A stretch of 64,000 bases of DNA from positions 15,557,001 through 15,621,000 of the forward strand of contig CM067544.1 in NCBI GenBank assembly GCA_034509755.1. The letters are read 5' to 3'. Positions 34,895 through 46,155 of the stretch are shown here, one piece after another. Below the pieces are notes generated by a model that worked only from the letters and a program-made list of their open reading frames with translations, did no database searches and was not told where the DNA came from. The translations under genes and the position numbers were made by a program. The DNA comes from Anisodus tanguticus. Taxonomy: Eukaryota > Streptophyta > Magnoliopsida > Solanales > Solanaceae. How positions within the stretch are numbered: position 1 is the stretch's first letter; the number at the start of each line of letters is the position of its first letter.

Positions 34895-36001
34895 TGTTGG
34901 AATATGTAAAGCAAAACTATTACAGTGATCGAAAGGATAAACAACAATTAGGACAATAACAAGTTGTCAATATCTTGATCTTGAATTAAACTTCAAATAT
35001 TGCACTTGTATTCGGAAATACAAGAATATGAACTGCTACACTTGTGGCTTGTAGATCCGCTGAGAATACGAACGGTTAGTGTCCTCGTCTGTTAAGTTAA
35101 CACCTGAAACACTTAGTAACCAATTAGATAAACCACAACACCACCGGCTGAGTCGAGAGATGACTATTTGTCTTTAAGACAAGATTGCCCCCGTATATAG
35201 GCTTTACGGAAGTGTGGACAATAGTCTCTCAAGATGAAACAACAAACTATCAAGTGTGCAAAGCCTACACAAATGATCTCAGCGAAGAACACGAATAATG
35301 AAGATTGCTAAGAAAAGGATTGATATCAGAAAAATCCGATCTCTTTGTGGTATTGTGAACTTATTTTTCTGTTCATATGTGTATATATGTTCTCATGTTC
35401 ATCTATAGAATTGAGCCAAGGCTTCATTTTATAGGTGTGTAAGATGGCCTCTTCAAGTGCCCCACAATGGCAATCAATTGTCATGTAATGGATGACATTT
35501 AACCCCAAGTAATGCAGCAACATAATGGTCCAAGTAATGGTCATTATTGGGTGGTTTCAATACCATTGAAGCCCGCTCAACAGCCAAACATTTGGGATTC
35601 CGTCGAGCAAACACTGCCTGGGAAGCGCCGCGGCTCCAGAAAGCCGACGAAAGTTACTGCCAGTCACGCGCCGCGGCGCTCCGGCGCCGCGGCCCAGTCC
35701 GGGAGGCGCCGCAGCCCTTCTCGGCTCCGCGGCCCTTTTCCGACCCGTTTCATCTTACACCTCGCACAATCCTTCCTTCGTTACCAATGTGGAACACTTG
35801 TCATTTAGCAAATAACCATCCATCATTCTATGTCTCAAACATTTCACTTACGTACCAATATCTCTTTCATTAACGAAATTTACGATACTTGGCACTAAGA
35901 TTGCACGTGTGTGGAAATGATATTTTCGACGTGCAGGGCCCAATTGTTCGAGTCATAAATAACGGGATAAACTTAATTCCACATTAGTAAATTTTCAACA
36001 C
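34895..36001 (-). repeat. Solo-LTR-like repeat, copy 2 (GC-rich core)
   Basis: Second copy of the family at 871-1822, with the same landmarks: GTCTTTAAGACAAGATTG, a GCGCCGCGG-rich core (about 35625-35745), CCATCCATCATTCTATG, and a minus-strand TGTTGAAAATTTACTAATG start. The cores differ more than the flanks. No gag/pol adjoins. Confidence 0.55.
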
Positions 36002-36512
36002 GACTTTTATATAGTACCTCTCCAAATACAAAGGGCGTGGGGAGGTTTAAAAATAGGAAGAAACAAAAAAGGGAAAAAGGACCAAGAAAGACCATTCCCT
36101 ATGAACACTTTGCATTTCTCCAAGCAGTGAACTAGTAGCAAAAATCATGCAGTTGCCAATGGTGATTACTTAACAATTGAAGGGAGATAATGCACAGCTT
36201 GGCAGAGCGTTTGTTTTGGGTACAAAATGAGTGGGTTAAGGAAAAACATCAATGGATTTTAAGGGCAACCCCATTAAATCAGGTCCGCAAAATGTTTCAA
36301 AAGAAGACATTACCCTGTGAAACAAAGATCATTCATATTGCCAATAGCAGCAATAACGCTGTAAATCCTCGAGTCTCTTAGTGGTTTCTAAGTTGGAGCT
36401 GTAACATGCATCAGGGCTAATGTGCTTACCTTGGCTGATGACAGTAAAGATTAGATGATACACAGGAGTCATTTGCAGCACTTTTTTCATGATCGCCAGA
36501 CAATAGTCAGTT
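36002..36512 (-). other. Host flank of Copia B with possible exon remnants
   Basis: A minus-strand open stretch, IMKKVLQMTPVYHLIFTVIS, ends at a good GT donor (CAG|GTAAGC, about 36430). It may be an exon of a host gene interrupted by Copia B, but I recognise no family and see no matching acceptor. Treat as weak. Confidence 0.25.
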
Positions 36513-36685
36513 GGATATCCCATAATTACCTCTCATTTATTATAATTGATAATGTAATTATTATGATTGTAATTAGTATCTTACATTTTAGGTAAGGTAG
36601 ATTAGTCTTCCATTATTCAAGCCTAGGATTAATGTATATATATTGTATCTTTGGGATAATATTAATCAATGAATCATTTCCTACA
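36513..36685 (+). repeat. Copia B 5' LTR, 5'-truncated
   Basis: Matches the 3' LTR from GGATATCCCATAATTACC to TTTCCTACA; the initial TGTTAGAGTAATTATG is missing. Confidence 0.9.
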
Positions 36686-36950
36686 TGGTATCAAGAGCCA
36701 AATATCATTTGCCCTAAACTCTTCTCTAATCTCCCCTTAGCCGATTTCTCCATCTCCTTTCTACTATTTTTTGGCCTCCCCCTTGGTTTAGTAGTCCTAA
36801 CCCTAAACCTAAATATTTCCTCAAAAACCTAAACCCTAGCCGATTACCCCTTCCCCCTCGGTTAGACTTACCCAAACTTTAGGTTTTTCCATCTACTTCC
36901 ATCAAGACACAACTTCCTTCTTCTCTTCTTTTGATTCAAGTGGAACCTAT

Positions 36951-37703
36951 GGCCGAAAAACAAATCTTTCATCCCGCTCTTGTCGTGAATAACGTAAGAA
37001 CTTTATCTTCATAACTCTTGAAATGGAGAAATGGCAGTATACCTCATGAGCAGAACTATTCAAAATTCACTGCCGTGCTTATGAGGTTATTGACCATATC
37101 CTTCCGTCCGAGTCACCGTCGGATATCACTACGGTGGACAAAAAATTACGGTCTCGATTAGATGTTATAGTCCTTCAATGGATTTATAGCACTATTTCGA
37201 ATGATCTTCTCCATACCGTCTTGGAACCCAATTCTACGGCTCAACAGGTGTGGGAACGGTTGCAAAACATCTTTAAAGATAACAAAATTTCTAGGGTTGT
37301 TTATCTTGAACACCAATTTACAAATGTTAAATTGGATGACTTTTCCAACATCTCAGCCTATTGTCAAGAATTAAAGGTACTTGCGGACCAACTATCAAAC
37401 GTTGGTTCGCCCGTGACAAATCAAAGGTTAGTCCTTCAGTTGATTGCGGGACTGAATGAACAATATGATGGCGTTGCTATATTAATTCAGCAAAGCAATT
37501 TGTTGCCTCCCTTTTACGAGGCCCGTTCGAGATTAATTCTCAAGGAAACGAGGAAATCAAAGCAGGCATCATCAGGCACATCCACCGCCGGATCGGCTCT
37601 CATCTCTACCAACTCTTTTTCCACTTATTTGGAGCCCCAAAATTCTGGTTCGGGGGCAATAATACTCGTCAAAATAATGGTAAAAATGGGGTTCAAATCG
37701 TAA
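36951..37703 (+). pseudogene. Copia B gag, broken
   Basis: The ATG at 36951 gives MAEKQIFHPALVVNN and then a stop. The main segment (37134-37703) has VIVLQWIYSTISNDLLHTVL, VYLEHQFTNVKLDDFSN and LVLQLIAGLNEQYDGVAILI. Downstream the code for a Gly/Asn/Lys-rich tail lies in a shifted frame. No CCHC knuckle seen. Confidence 0.9.
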
Positions 37704-37815
37704 CAATAAAGGAAAAAATAATGGTGGAAAGGGACGAGGTCGGGGAGGTGGACAAACTGCCGGCGGCAGTGGCCAGCTCGGGCAGTGGCGGAAATCAGTA
37801 GGGGTAGTACCCACC

Positions 37816-38367
37816 GTGGGCTGCCCCGCCATGTCCATATCCGACTTCTTCGTGGGCCAGGCTCCTCCTTCAAATCGTCAACCCGGTATTCTAAGTTCGC
37901 GTTTACAACATGCATTTGCGGCACAAACACCATCTTCTGTCAGATATGCACCAACATACATTGAACAAGCCATGAGTCACATGAATTTAAATATTCCAAA
38001 TGAGTCGTGGTACATAGATACAGGGGCTACGTCACACATGATGGCATCTCAAGATAATCTTTCGTCATATTTTAATATGAACAGTAATAAAAAATATTGT
38101 TGTCGGCAGTGGGCAAAAAATTCCAATTCGTGGTATTGATCAGGTTACACTACCCTCTCCCCACCCACCTTTATACTTGAAAAATATCTTACCTGCACCA
38201 AAATTGATTAAAAACTTGATCTCTATTAGACGTTTTACAATTGACAACAATGTTTGTATGAATTTTGATCTGTTTGATTTTTCTGTGAAGGATTTTCAGA
38301 CGGGGATGCCGCTCATGAGATGTAATAGCACGGGGGACTTATACCCCTTCACCTCTGTTTCCAAAAA
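37816..38367 (+). pseudogene. Copia B protease and start of pre-integrase region
   Basis: The protease active-site box is WYIDTGATSHMM (about 38010). The frame changes near 38139, followed by LKNILPAPKLIKNLISIRRF and MPLMRCNSTGDLYPFTS up to the insertion point of the CACTA element at 38368. Confidence 0.9.
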
Positions 38368-41300
38368 CACTACTACAAAAATACCCTACGGTGACGGATA
38401 AAAATCATCATCTAACCCCTAAGATGACAGTTCTCGTAAGTGTCATATTTGCCACTTTCACAAACAGATGATGATTATGTATCTATAACATGACATGTGA
38501 CGATTCAAACCCATCACACAAAAGTCATTTTTGTTTTAAATTTCTATTAAATTAATAATTTATTTTAATATAGCGATAAATTTTTTTTGGCAATTTAATT
38601 TCAATATTGCAAATTGAGTGCAAAGATGAAATGGACTAAAATTTTAAATAACACCAAAAATATACATTGAATAGCTAGAATCTGTTGTACAGAGTCTTCC
38701 CAAAATGGATAATCATTCAAAGTCCTATTAAAGTGTTTAATTAAAGACTAAAACATTGATAATCAAGTATCTTATCAATCTAAAATGTTCACTCATCGGC
38801 ATTTAGTTTACCAACTTCTGTTTCAGCAAGTATCTTCGAAAAATGCAATCCCCACTCGACACGAATATCATCAAGTTCCTCTTGTGAGTACATGTGTTTG
38901 GCGTAGAACTATAAACCACAAAAAGAAAATAATTAGTAATGCTTGAAATGATGTAACAATTAGCATGGTTAATGGTCTATCATTCAAGTATAGAAGTACT
39001 TACATTATTTGTCATTAAAGTCGAGTCTAGCATCAACTCTTTCATGAAACGCATCACACAATAGCCACTCGGTACTACCAGGTTGTAGTGGTGTCTGCCA
39101 TTGAATTAAATATCAACATGTAAATATAACTTAAAACAAAAGTTGTAAAGATTCACTAAATATATAATCACTCAAGTATGCCGACCAAATAAAACAAGTC
39201 ATACTTTAACATATTTCACCATAGTCGAGTAATCCCACTTTTGCCTTTGACCAACTGTAGTTGTAAACATTTGCATGCCGCTGCAAGAAATTTGATGAAC
39301 AATTTCATATTCAAAACGGTAACTATAGAAGCATATTTCACTAAATAGAGTGACGTACACACAAGAGGCACTATTCCTAACATGATGATACCAGATCAAG
39401 CATATTGCAAAACAGGACTGTTTAAGCTAGGCTAAATATACATACATACTACCAAGGAGAAAAAGAAACATGCTCACATAATTCACTCTAAGAGGCAAGG
39501 CAGGATAAGCATACGCATTTTTTGCATGTAACTGAATAACTAAGGCAAACAACACATATCCTAATTAGAAAATTTATATGCAGGTATATACTTAGTTTAT
39601 TTAGTCAACAACTCTCAAATCAATATAGCATTTCAGATATATTTATGCATGGTGGCAGGAAAGTGAACTTATAAACCATATACAGATAGGTAAGAACCCA
39701 ATACTTGTCATGGCATGATTAGTTGGCCTTTTGAGACGCTATCCAAGATATGCAAGACCATAAGTGCAACAAACATGCTTAAAATAGACATGATATGATT
39801 AACATGGTTACTAAACAGGACCTATGGTCATAAAATTTAATCATCTCATAATATAATCATACCAAGAACATGCTGGACAGAACTCAAGAACATTCAACAA
39901 GTACACATGCACTTCAATATTGATCTTAAGTATAAATGTAGCATAGAAAGATCACCAAGGCATAATATTAAACTTACACATCCATCCTAGCATTGTCATC
40001 TTCCTGTTCTAAAGATGAAATAACTCCCAAGTTGAATATGATCACATACTGAAATCAGTATCAAAACAATAGCACATATAACACCCTATTTGAATATGGC
40101 CTAATATGTCATGCCAAGGCATAAATAGTTAACCAAACAAGCAAAGGTCATACAGATGCTCAGTAATTCCACACATACCGCCATTTTTAACAGCATATGT
40201 CCAAACTAAGGCTAAACAAAGACTTGAATCAATCAATATCATAGCTAGTGCATATCTAACTCTTTGAGCTAAGTTTTACTGCCTAGATGTTAATTACTAT
40301 CTCCCTAAGTAGATGTTGTCCATATATGCTGTTTGAGATTGATACACCCAACACACTACAACAAGTATAATCCTAATCACTCATATTAAGCACAGAAAAA
40401 CAAACAAAGTTAAACTAATTGAAATTAATCTAAAATCCTAACTTAAAACATGCTAATCAAATAGGAATGATTAAAAGCAAATAAACAAAGCACATAATTA
40501 ATAAAGCAACTAAAGAATGCAAAATTTAAACTAAAAAGGATCTCGTTATTACCTTTTTGATGCGCAGCCATGAAGAGAATCTGGAGTGGGATGCCTTCTC
40601 CAAATCCACAAGCTCAGAACACACAAGAAAAGAAATCGAAAATTTTAAACTATGAAACCTTAAAAAATTTCTAGGGTTTCGTATTTGCTCAAATAGAGAC
40701 TATGCTTTATTTCTTTAGGTAAAAATACCATTGTTCCATGAAAAGCATCGTACACCTGCTCCATTGCCATTTTTGGCACTTGGGGACGAAGGGTTTGAGC
40801 GGCTAGGGTTTCCATGCCCTTCTCAATCGTTGAAGTAACAAAAGAATTGGGCGTTTTGTCCTTGTTTTATTGCGATCATGGGCTGGGCTTAGGTCATTTT
40901 ACCTGAGCTCAGCTGATTTGAATTAAAAGGGCCCATTGTACTTCTTTTTAAAAACAATTTTAACCTATCGGTAATACATTTTGCAAATGTGGTCACGTTT
41001 TAAATTAGGAAATAACCGAATAATTTCGTAAATACTTAATTAGATTAAAAGCTTCGTTTTAAGCACGCTTTTAATACTAATCCGGATTTAGGAAATTCAA
41101 ACCATGTAAAAGTCTTTTAATTTAAAACACGACTTGAAATTGAGATGTAATTCCTTTATCATATTTAATTAGACAAATTCCCAACTTTGACGGAGCGGAA
41201 CACTAATTCTTTGATTTTGAGAGTTCTTTTAAAATAATTATATTTAAAATTTTCAGTTAAAATTCCAAAACCATAACTAATGATTGAATTATGTAAAATT

Positions 41301-41976
41301 AGAATATGATATTCAATATGTATACCAAGTGATATTTTGTCAAATGAAATGGAAAAATACTCTAGGAATAATTTTATAATTGTCGGACATTAATCCTATA
41401 ATTTGCTGGAGCGGCAAAGAATTCAGTCTCACTTTCACGAATTGGAAGTAGAATTGATTTGTTTTTATCAGATTAATAGCTAAGATAAAATAAGAAAAAT
41501 CAAACCAGGGAGAGTCGGTGAAATGGGAGAAGCAAAACCTAATTGTGTGAGCGTGAAGACACTTAGTATTTTTACAGAGTTTTTGATCTTTTATTTTTTA
41601 TAATGTTAAAACGACAACGTTTAGTTTGTTTTTATTAAAAACATTTTAAAAAAAAATAAAAATCATGTAAGTCTTAATTTGAATTAAAAAAGTGCTAAAT
41701 AAAATATAAAAATGGTGTCATTTTAAACAGTCAAACACGTCATTTTGGCCAATTTAAAACACAAGTCACTTATTTATGTGACATTTCACAAAACCGTCAC
41801 ACAAACATCATAAATAAATGACACTTAAAAAATCCGTCACCAAATGTCATAATTATATGACACTTTAAAAACTTGTCACATGAATGTCAAGAAAAAACAT
41901 TAATTTAGTAAAAAGATGTGACACTTGCATTTCTGTCACTTGTGAACTGTCACCGTAGCCTGTTTTTCTTGTAGTG
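38368..41976. mobile_element. CACTA (En/Spm)-type element nested in Copia B
   Basis: 3609 bp. Ends CACTACTACAAAAATACC and the reverse complement of TGTTTTTCTTGTAGTG are flanked by a 3 bp duplication AAA, as expected for CACTA elements. Both subterminal regions are crowded with short repeats of a GTGACATTT/GTCAC type (38390-38520 and 41750-41955), candidate transposase-binding sites. Copia coding resumes directly after it. No transposase is recognised; the only coding trace is a broken Ulp1-like protease. It is therefore probably mobilised in trans. Confidence 0.9.
38789..39280 (-). pseudogene. Ulp1-like (C48) cysteine protease C-terminal region in the CACTA element
   Basis: Three exon-like blocks with GT..AG borders: 39280-39205 (GMQMFTTTVGQRQKWDY), 39094-39004 and 38908-38789 (MYSQEELDDIRVEWGLHFSK, ending ADE stop). 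The middle block contains PLQPGSTE and, shifted, GYCVMRFMKELMLDS. In the family these form one motif, E-C-G-Y-Y-V-M-R-F-M. Here two bases are missing just at the catalytic Cys codon, so the frame breaks and the nucleophile is lost. Ulp1-like ORFs are known passengers of plant CACTA and Mutator elements. The N-terminal half with the His/Asp residues is not seen. Confidence 0.75.
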
Positions 41977-44756
41977 AAATCACATGGTCAAACCTTCCAC
42001 CTTTGTGGCCATCTCTCCAAGTATATGGCACAATAGGTTGGGACACCCAGGAGCATCGGTTTTTAATCAATTTAGGAAGAATTATTTGTTTTCTTGTAAT
42101 AGACTTTTGGACTCTTTTGTTTGCTAAACCTGTGTGTTTGGTAAACATGTTAAGCTTCCGTTTTCTCCGTCTACTACTCAAACTTTTATGTTGTTTGATA
42201 TTTTGCATTGTGATTTGAGGACATCACACGTTTTAAGTGTTGCAGATCATAAATACTATTTGCTCATTCTTGATGATATTCGAATTTTTGTGGACATTTC
42301 CCTTAGGACAAAAATCACAAACCTATAACATTTTGAAACAATTTAGCGTGTTTATCAAAACTCAGTTTGGCAAATCCATTAAAAGTTTTCAATGTGACAA
42401 TGGGGGGAATTTCTAAATGTCCAATTTATGAATTTTTGTCACCAAAATGGGATGTTTGTACGTCTTTCATGTCCACATACCTCTTCTCAAAATGAGAAAG
42501 CCGAAAGAAAGATTCGAACAATCAACAATATGACTCGCTCTATCCTTGTGCATTCGTCCACACCACTAATTTTTTGGCAATTTGCCCTTCAAATGGCTAC
42601 ATATCTTCTAAATATTTTTCCTAGTAAACTAATCTCCAATGTGTCACCCATTCAGGTATTATACCATCGTCTCCCATCAATTACACATTTACAGGTTTTT
42701 GGGTGTTTGTGTTAGCCCTTGTTTCCTTCCACCACCATTCACAAACTTTAGACCTGTTCTACTCCTTGCGTGTTTTTGGGATACCCACAAAATCAAAGGG
42801 GATATAAGTGCTTTGATATGTCAAGTGGGAAAGTCATTATTTCTCGTCATATCATCTTTGATGAATCTACCTTCATCCAATTTTGAGGTGTCATCTAAAC
42901 TCTCAAAATAATAGTGTAGGGCCATCACCAAACCCGCGGCCTCACAACATGACCCAACCACAAAATGTGACTGGGCTGAACCGAGGAACCGGGGCCATTG
43001 TCTTTTTTCCCTCGATCTCGGCCCAATCCACATTTAGTGGCAGGCCAGCCCAACAAAGAAAAGCCTCTACACCTGTCACCCAACCCCCTACCAGTGACAC
43101 ACTGGCCCAATCCAGTGGCAGTACCGAGCCCACTACCCCGCCCCAAAATTTCTCAAACACCCAGCTATCCAACATCCTAATTGTTCCAACACGGACCATG
43201 GAAACCCATGCAATGCGTGTGATTTTTTTACCTAAACACCATTTTAACCTAACCACCTCAGTCTAACCATCACCAATACCAAAAAACCCCAAAGCTGCCT
43301 TATCCGACCCAAATTGGAAAGCTGCCATGTTAGATGAATTTACTGCTCTTATTCAAAATAAGACGTGAGATTTAGTACCACATCCATCTAATATAAACAT
43401 AATTCGATCTATGTGGGTGTTTTGCCATAAAAAGAATTCTGATGGTTCTTTTGTGAGATACAAAGCTCATATTGTTGGTGATGGCAGGTCTCAGCAGGTT
43501 GGAGTAGATTGCAGTGAAACATTCAGTCCGATAGTTAAGTCAGCAACTATCAGGACTGTTCTTAGCCTGACACTTTGCAAGAAACGGTATACATGCATCA
43601 GCCATTGGGATTACGCGATCCTACCCATCCAGATCATGTGTGCCTATTGAGAAAATCCTTATATGGTCTGAAATAAGCTCCTAAGGCATTGTATAACAGG
43701 TTTGCAGGATTTGTTTCTAAATTACGATTCTCTCACAATAAGTTTGATCAGTCATTATTTATTTATAGGAAGGGAACTGACATGGCATATATACTTTTGT
43801 ATGTTGATGACATTATTCTTACATCATCCTCAACTTCACTTCGTCAGTCTATTATGTCCCTTCTTGCGGCTGAATTTGCGATGAAGGACCTAGGTCCGTT
43901 GAATAATTTTCTTGGCATTGTTGTCACTCACTATGCAAGTGGTCTATTTCTCGGTCAAAAGAAATATGCCGAGGAGATAATTGACAAAGCAGGGATGTCT
44001 TCCTGCAAACCATCACAGACTCCAGTTGACACTAAGGCAAAATTGAGTAACGCTGTCGGTACTCCATACAACGACCCTACACATTGTCGCAGCCTTGCAG
44101 GTGCATTGCAGTATCTGACTTTTACGAGGCCTGACATTTCCTATGCGGTTCATCAAGTTTATTTACACATGCGTGATCCGAATAAAGAACATATGGGGGC
44201 TCTCAAGAAGATTCTGTGATATGTTAAGGGTACTCTTCATTTCAGACTTCATCTATTTAAGTCCTCCATCTCGAGTCTCTCTGTCTACACTGATGAGGAT
44301 TGGGGTGGCTGCCCAGACACACGTCGTTCCACTTCTGGCTATTGTGTGTTCTTGGGTGACAATCTCATTTCATGGTCATCCAAACGTCAGTCCACACTGT
44401 CTCGGTCAAGTGCAGAGGCAGAATACCGAGGGGTGGCCAATGTTGTTGCTGAATCATGTTGGCTCCATAATCTCCTACTGGAGCTCCATTGTCCGATTGA
44501 AAGGGAAACAATGGTTTATTGTGACAATGTGAGTGCGATCTACTTATCTGGCAATCCAGTTCAGCATCAACGCACGAAACACATTGAGATGGATATCTTA
44601 TTTGTCCACGAAAAAGTTGTCTGTGTTCTCCATGTACCGTCCCGTTATCAAATAGCTGACATCTTCACCAAAGGTCTTCCGCGCGTACTTTTTGATAATT
44701 TCAGGGACAGTCTCAGCATCCGAGAACCTCCAGCTAAGACTGCGGGGGACTGTTAG
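41977..44756 (+). pseudogene. Copia B pol (integrase, RT, RNase H), broken
   Basis: After the CACTA insertion, pre-integrase zinc region remnants lead into integrase (about 42190-42715), with QCDNGG and PHTSSQNEKAERKIRTINN. RT (about 43280-44219) has an intact ILLYVDDIILTSSS box and TFTRPDISYAVHQVYLHM. RNase H (44220-44756) shows SWSSKRQSTLSRSSAEAEYR and EMDILFVHEKVV. Several stops and frame changes, and a deletion near 43590 between the RT fingers and palm, rule out function. Confidence 0.92.
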
Positions 44757-44944
44757 AGTAATTATGGGGATATCCCATAATTACCTCTCATTTATTATAA
44801 TTGATAATGTAATATATTGTAATTAGTATCTTATATTTTAAGTAAGGTAAATTAATCTTCCATTATTCAAGCCTATGATGAATGTATATATATATATATA
44901 TATTATATTTTTGGATAATATTAATTAAGAAATCATTTCCCACA
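44751..44944 (+). repeat. Copia B 3' LTR
   Basis: 194 bp, TGTTAGAGTAATTATGGGG to TTTCCCACA, with a TA microsatellite absent from the 5' LTR. Confidence 0.93.
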
Positions 44945-45904
44945 TGCATGTGTACATTGAGACAACAGAATGAAACTATTCCACCCACTCTTTATATTGA
45001 ACAAGACTGCTCAGTACTCAAATGTGGTTGCTGAACCTGGTTTCTGACATTACTGCACATTCGGATAAATTCTATTAGAAGTGAGAAAAATAATCATATT
45101 AGCAGAAGAAATGAACGCTCAAAATTTTCAGGACAAGAAGTAAATAAAATACTCGGACTTCTTAGCAGATGCTAATCTGAGAAAAGAGATTCCTATTTCA
45201 CCATATAACAGCGTCTATATCTGCAGAATTTATCAAGTATGTGCGTAGTAAAGAATTTGTACTAGTGGAAGAGTCAAAATGGTGATAGTGGAGGAGGAAA
45301 GAAAGAGAAGTTCAAATCTCAAAAACTAATCACATAGAGAAGCAGCTAAATAGCAAGTTTGTGCATTACCCAACTAACATAGGAAAGAAAATGAATTGTT
45401 CCACTCACCATTCAAGTTCCTTTAGATCAGCTACAGCCTTCTCCAGTGCATACAAAGCCATCTTCTTCACCTAAAGCAGACAGCAAAGATGAAAAATTAT
45501 ACCCCAAACACTGGAAACAAACTTCATAAAAAAAGGAAAACTTTTAAGTTGACAAAAATAAAAGGGTATAAGTTGTACTCTCCATCCCCACTATTTTTCT
45601 CTTTTTTTTTTTACAGCTTTGCTCCTTCTCGGCCAATTCACCACCTAATTTCACTTTACAATGTTCCTTTATGGTCAGCAAACAGCAATATTTGTCCTCT
45701 CCACTATCTTAATTATAGTTCACTCTATTGTAATCTAGGCAGCATAACCTCTTCTTCCATACAACCACGACTAATATATCGATTAGCTCAACTACTACAC
45801 ATCTAAAGAGGAAATCAGTCTGCACATCCTCTTTCTTCCACTAACCATTGTTGAGGCCCACAAAAGTGTAAAGCATGTAACCACTTCATAGGTCTAAATA
45901 GATC
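44945..45904 (-). other. Host flank of Copia B with possible exon remnants
   Basis: A short minus-strand open stretch at about 45410-45480 (KKMALYALEKAVADLKELEW) ends at a GT donor and could be a host exon; another exon-like piece precedes the LTR. No family recognised, and no join to 36002-36512 can be proven. Confidence 0.25.
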
Positions 45905-45909
45905 GGAAT

Positions 45910-46115
45910 TGAAAGATAGAATAATTTTCTTTAGGATTCCTTTCATTATTCACAATATATATAGCAGTACAAAGGTTGATTCCTAATATGGTACGAATCC
46001 TAACTTACCTTACAAAGGTTGATTCCTAATATAATTAGAATCCTAAGTTATCTTAAATATACATCTATCATAATTACAAAATATACAGAGAATATTCGGA
46101 GAATATTCGCTAATA
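45910..46115 (-). repeat. Copia C 3' LTR
   Basis: 206 bp, minus-strand TATTAGCGAATATTC to CTATCTTTCA. It contains an internal direct repeat around AAAGGTTGATTCCTAATAT. Confidence 0.93.
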
Positions 46116-46155
46116 CTCCCCCTCAGACGGAGCGGGAGGAGGCCGAACGCTAAGG

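Larger units (their letters stand above)
36513..44944 (+). mobile_element. Copia B: Ty1/Copia retrotransposon with nested CACTA insertion
   Basis: About 4.8 kb of Copia sequence plus a 3.6 kb insertion (38368-41976). LTRs are at 36513-36685 and 44751-44944. The primer binding site TGGTATCAAGAGCC (36686-36699) fits initiator tRNA-Met, and a purine tract (GCGGGGGAC) precedes the 3' LTR. The 5' LTR lacks about the first 18 bp and no target duplication is found, so its left end has been lost or rearranged. Confidence 0.93.

Noticed and set aside
42925..43256. Minus-strand ORFs up to 104 residues
   Set aside because: Antisense to the Pro/Thr-rich linker of Copia B pol.
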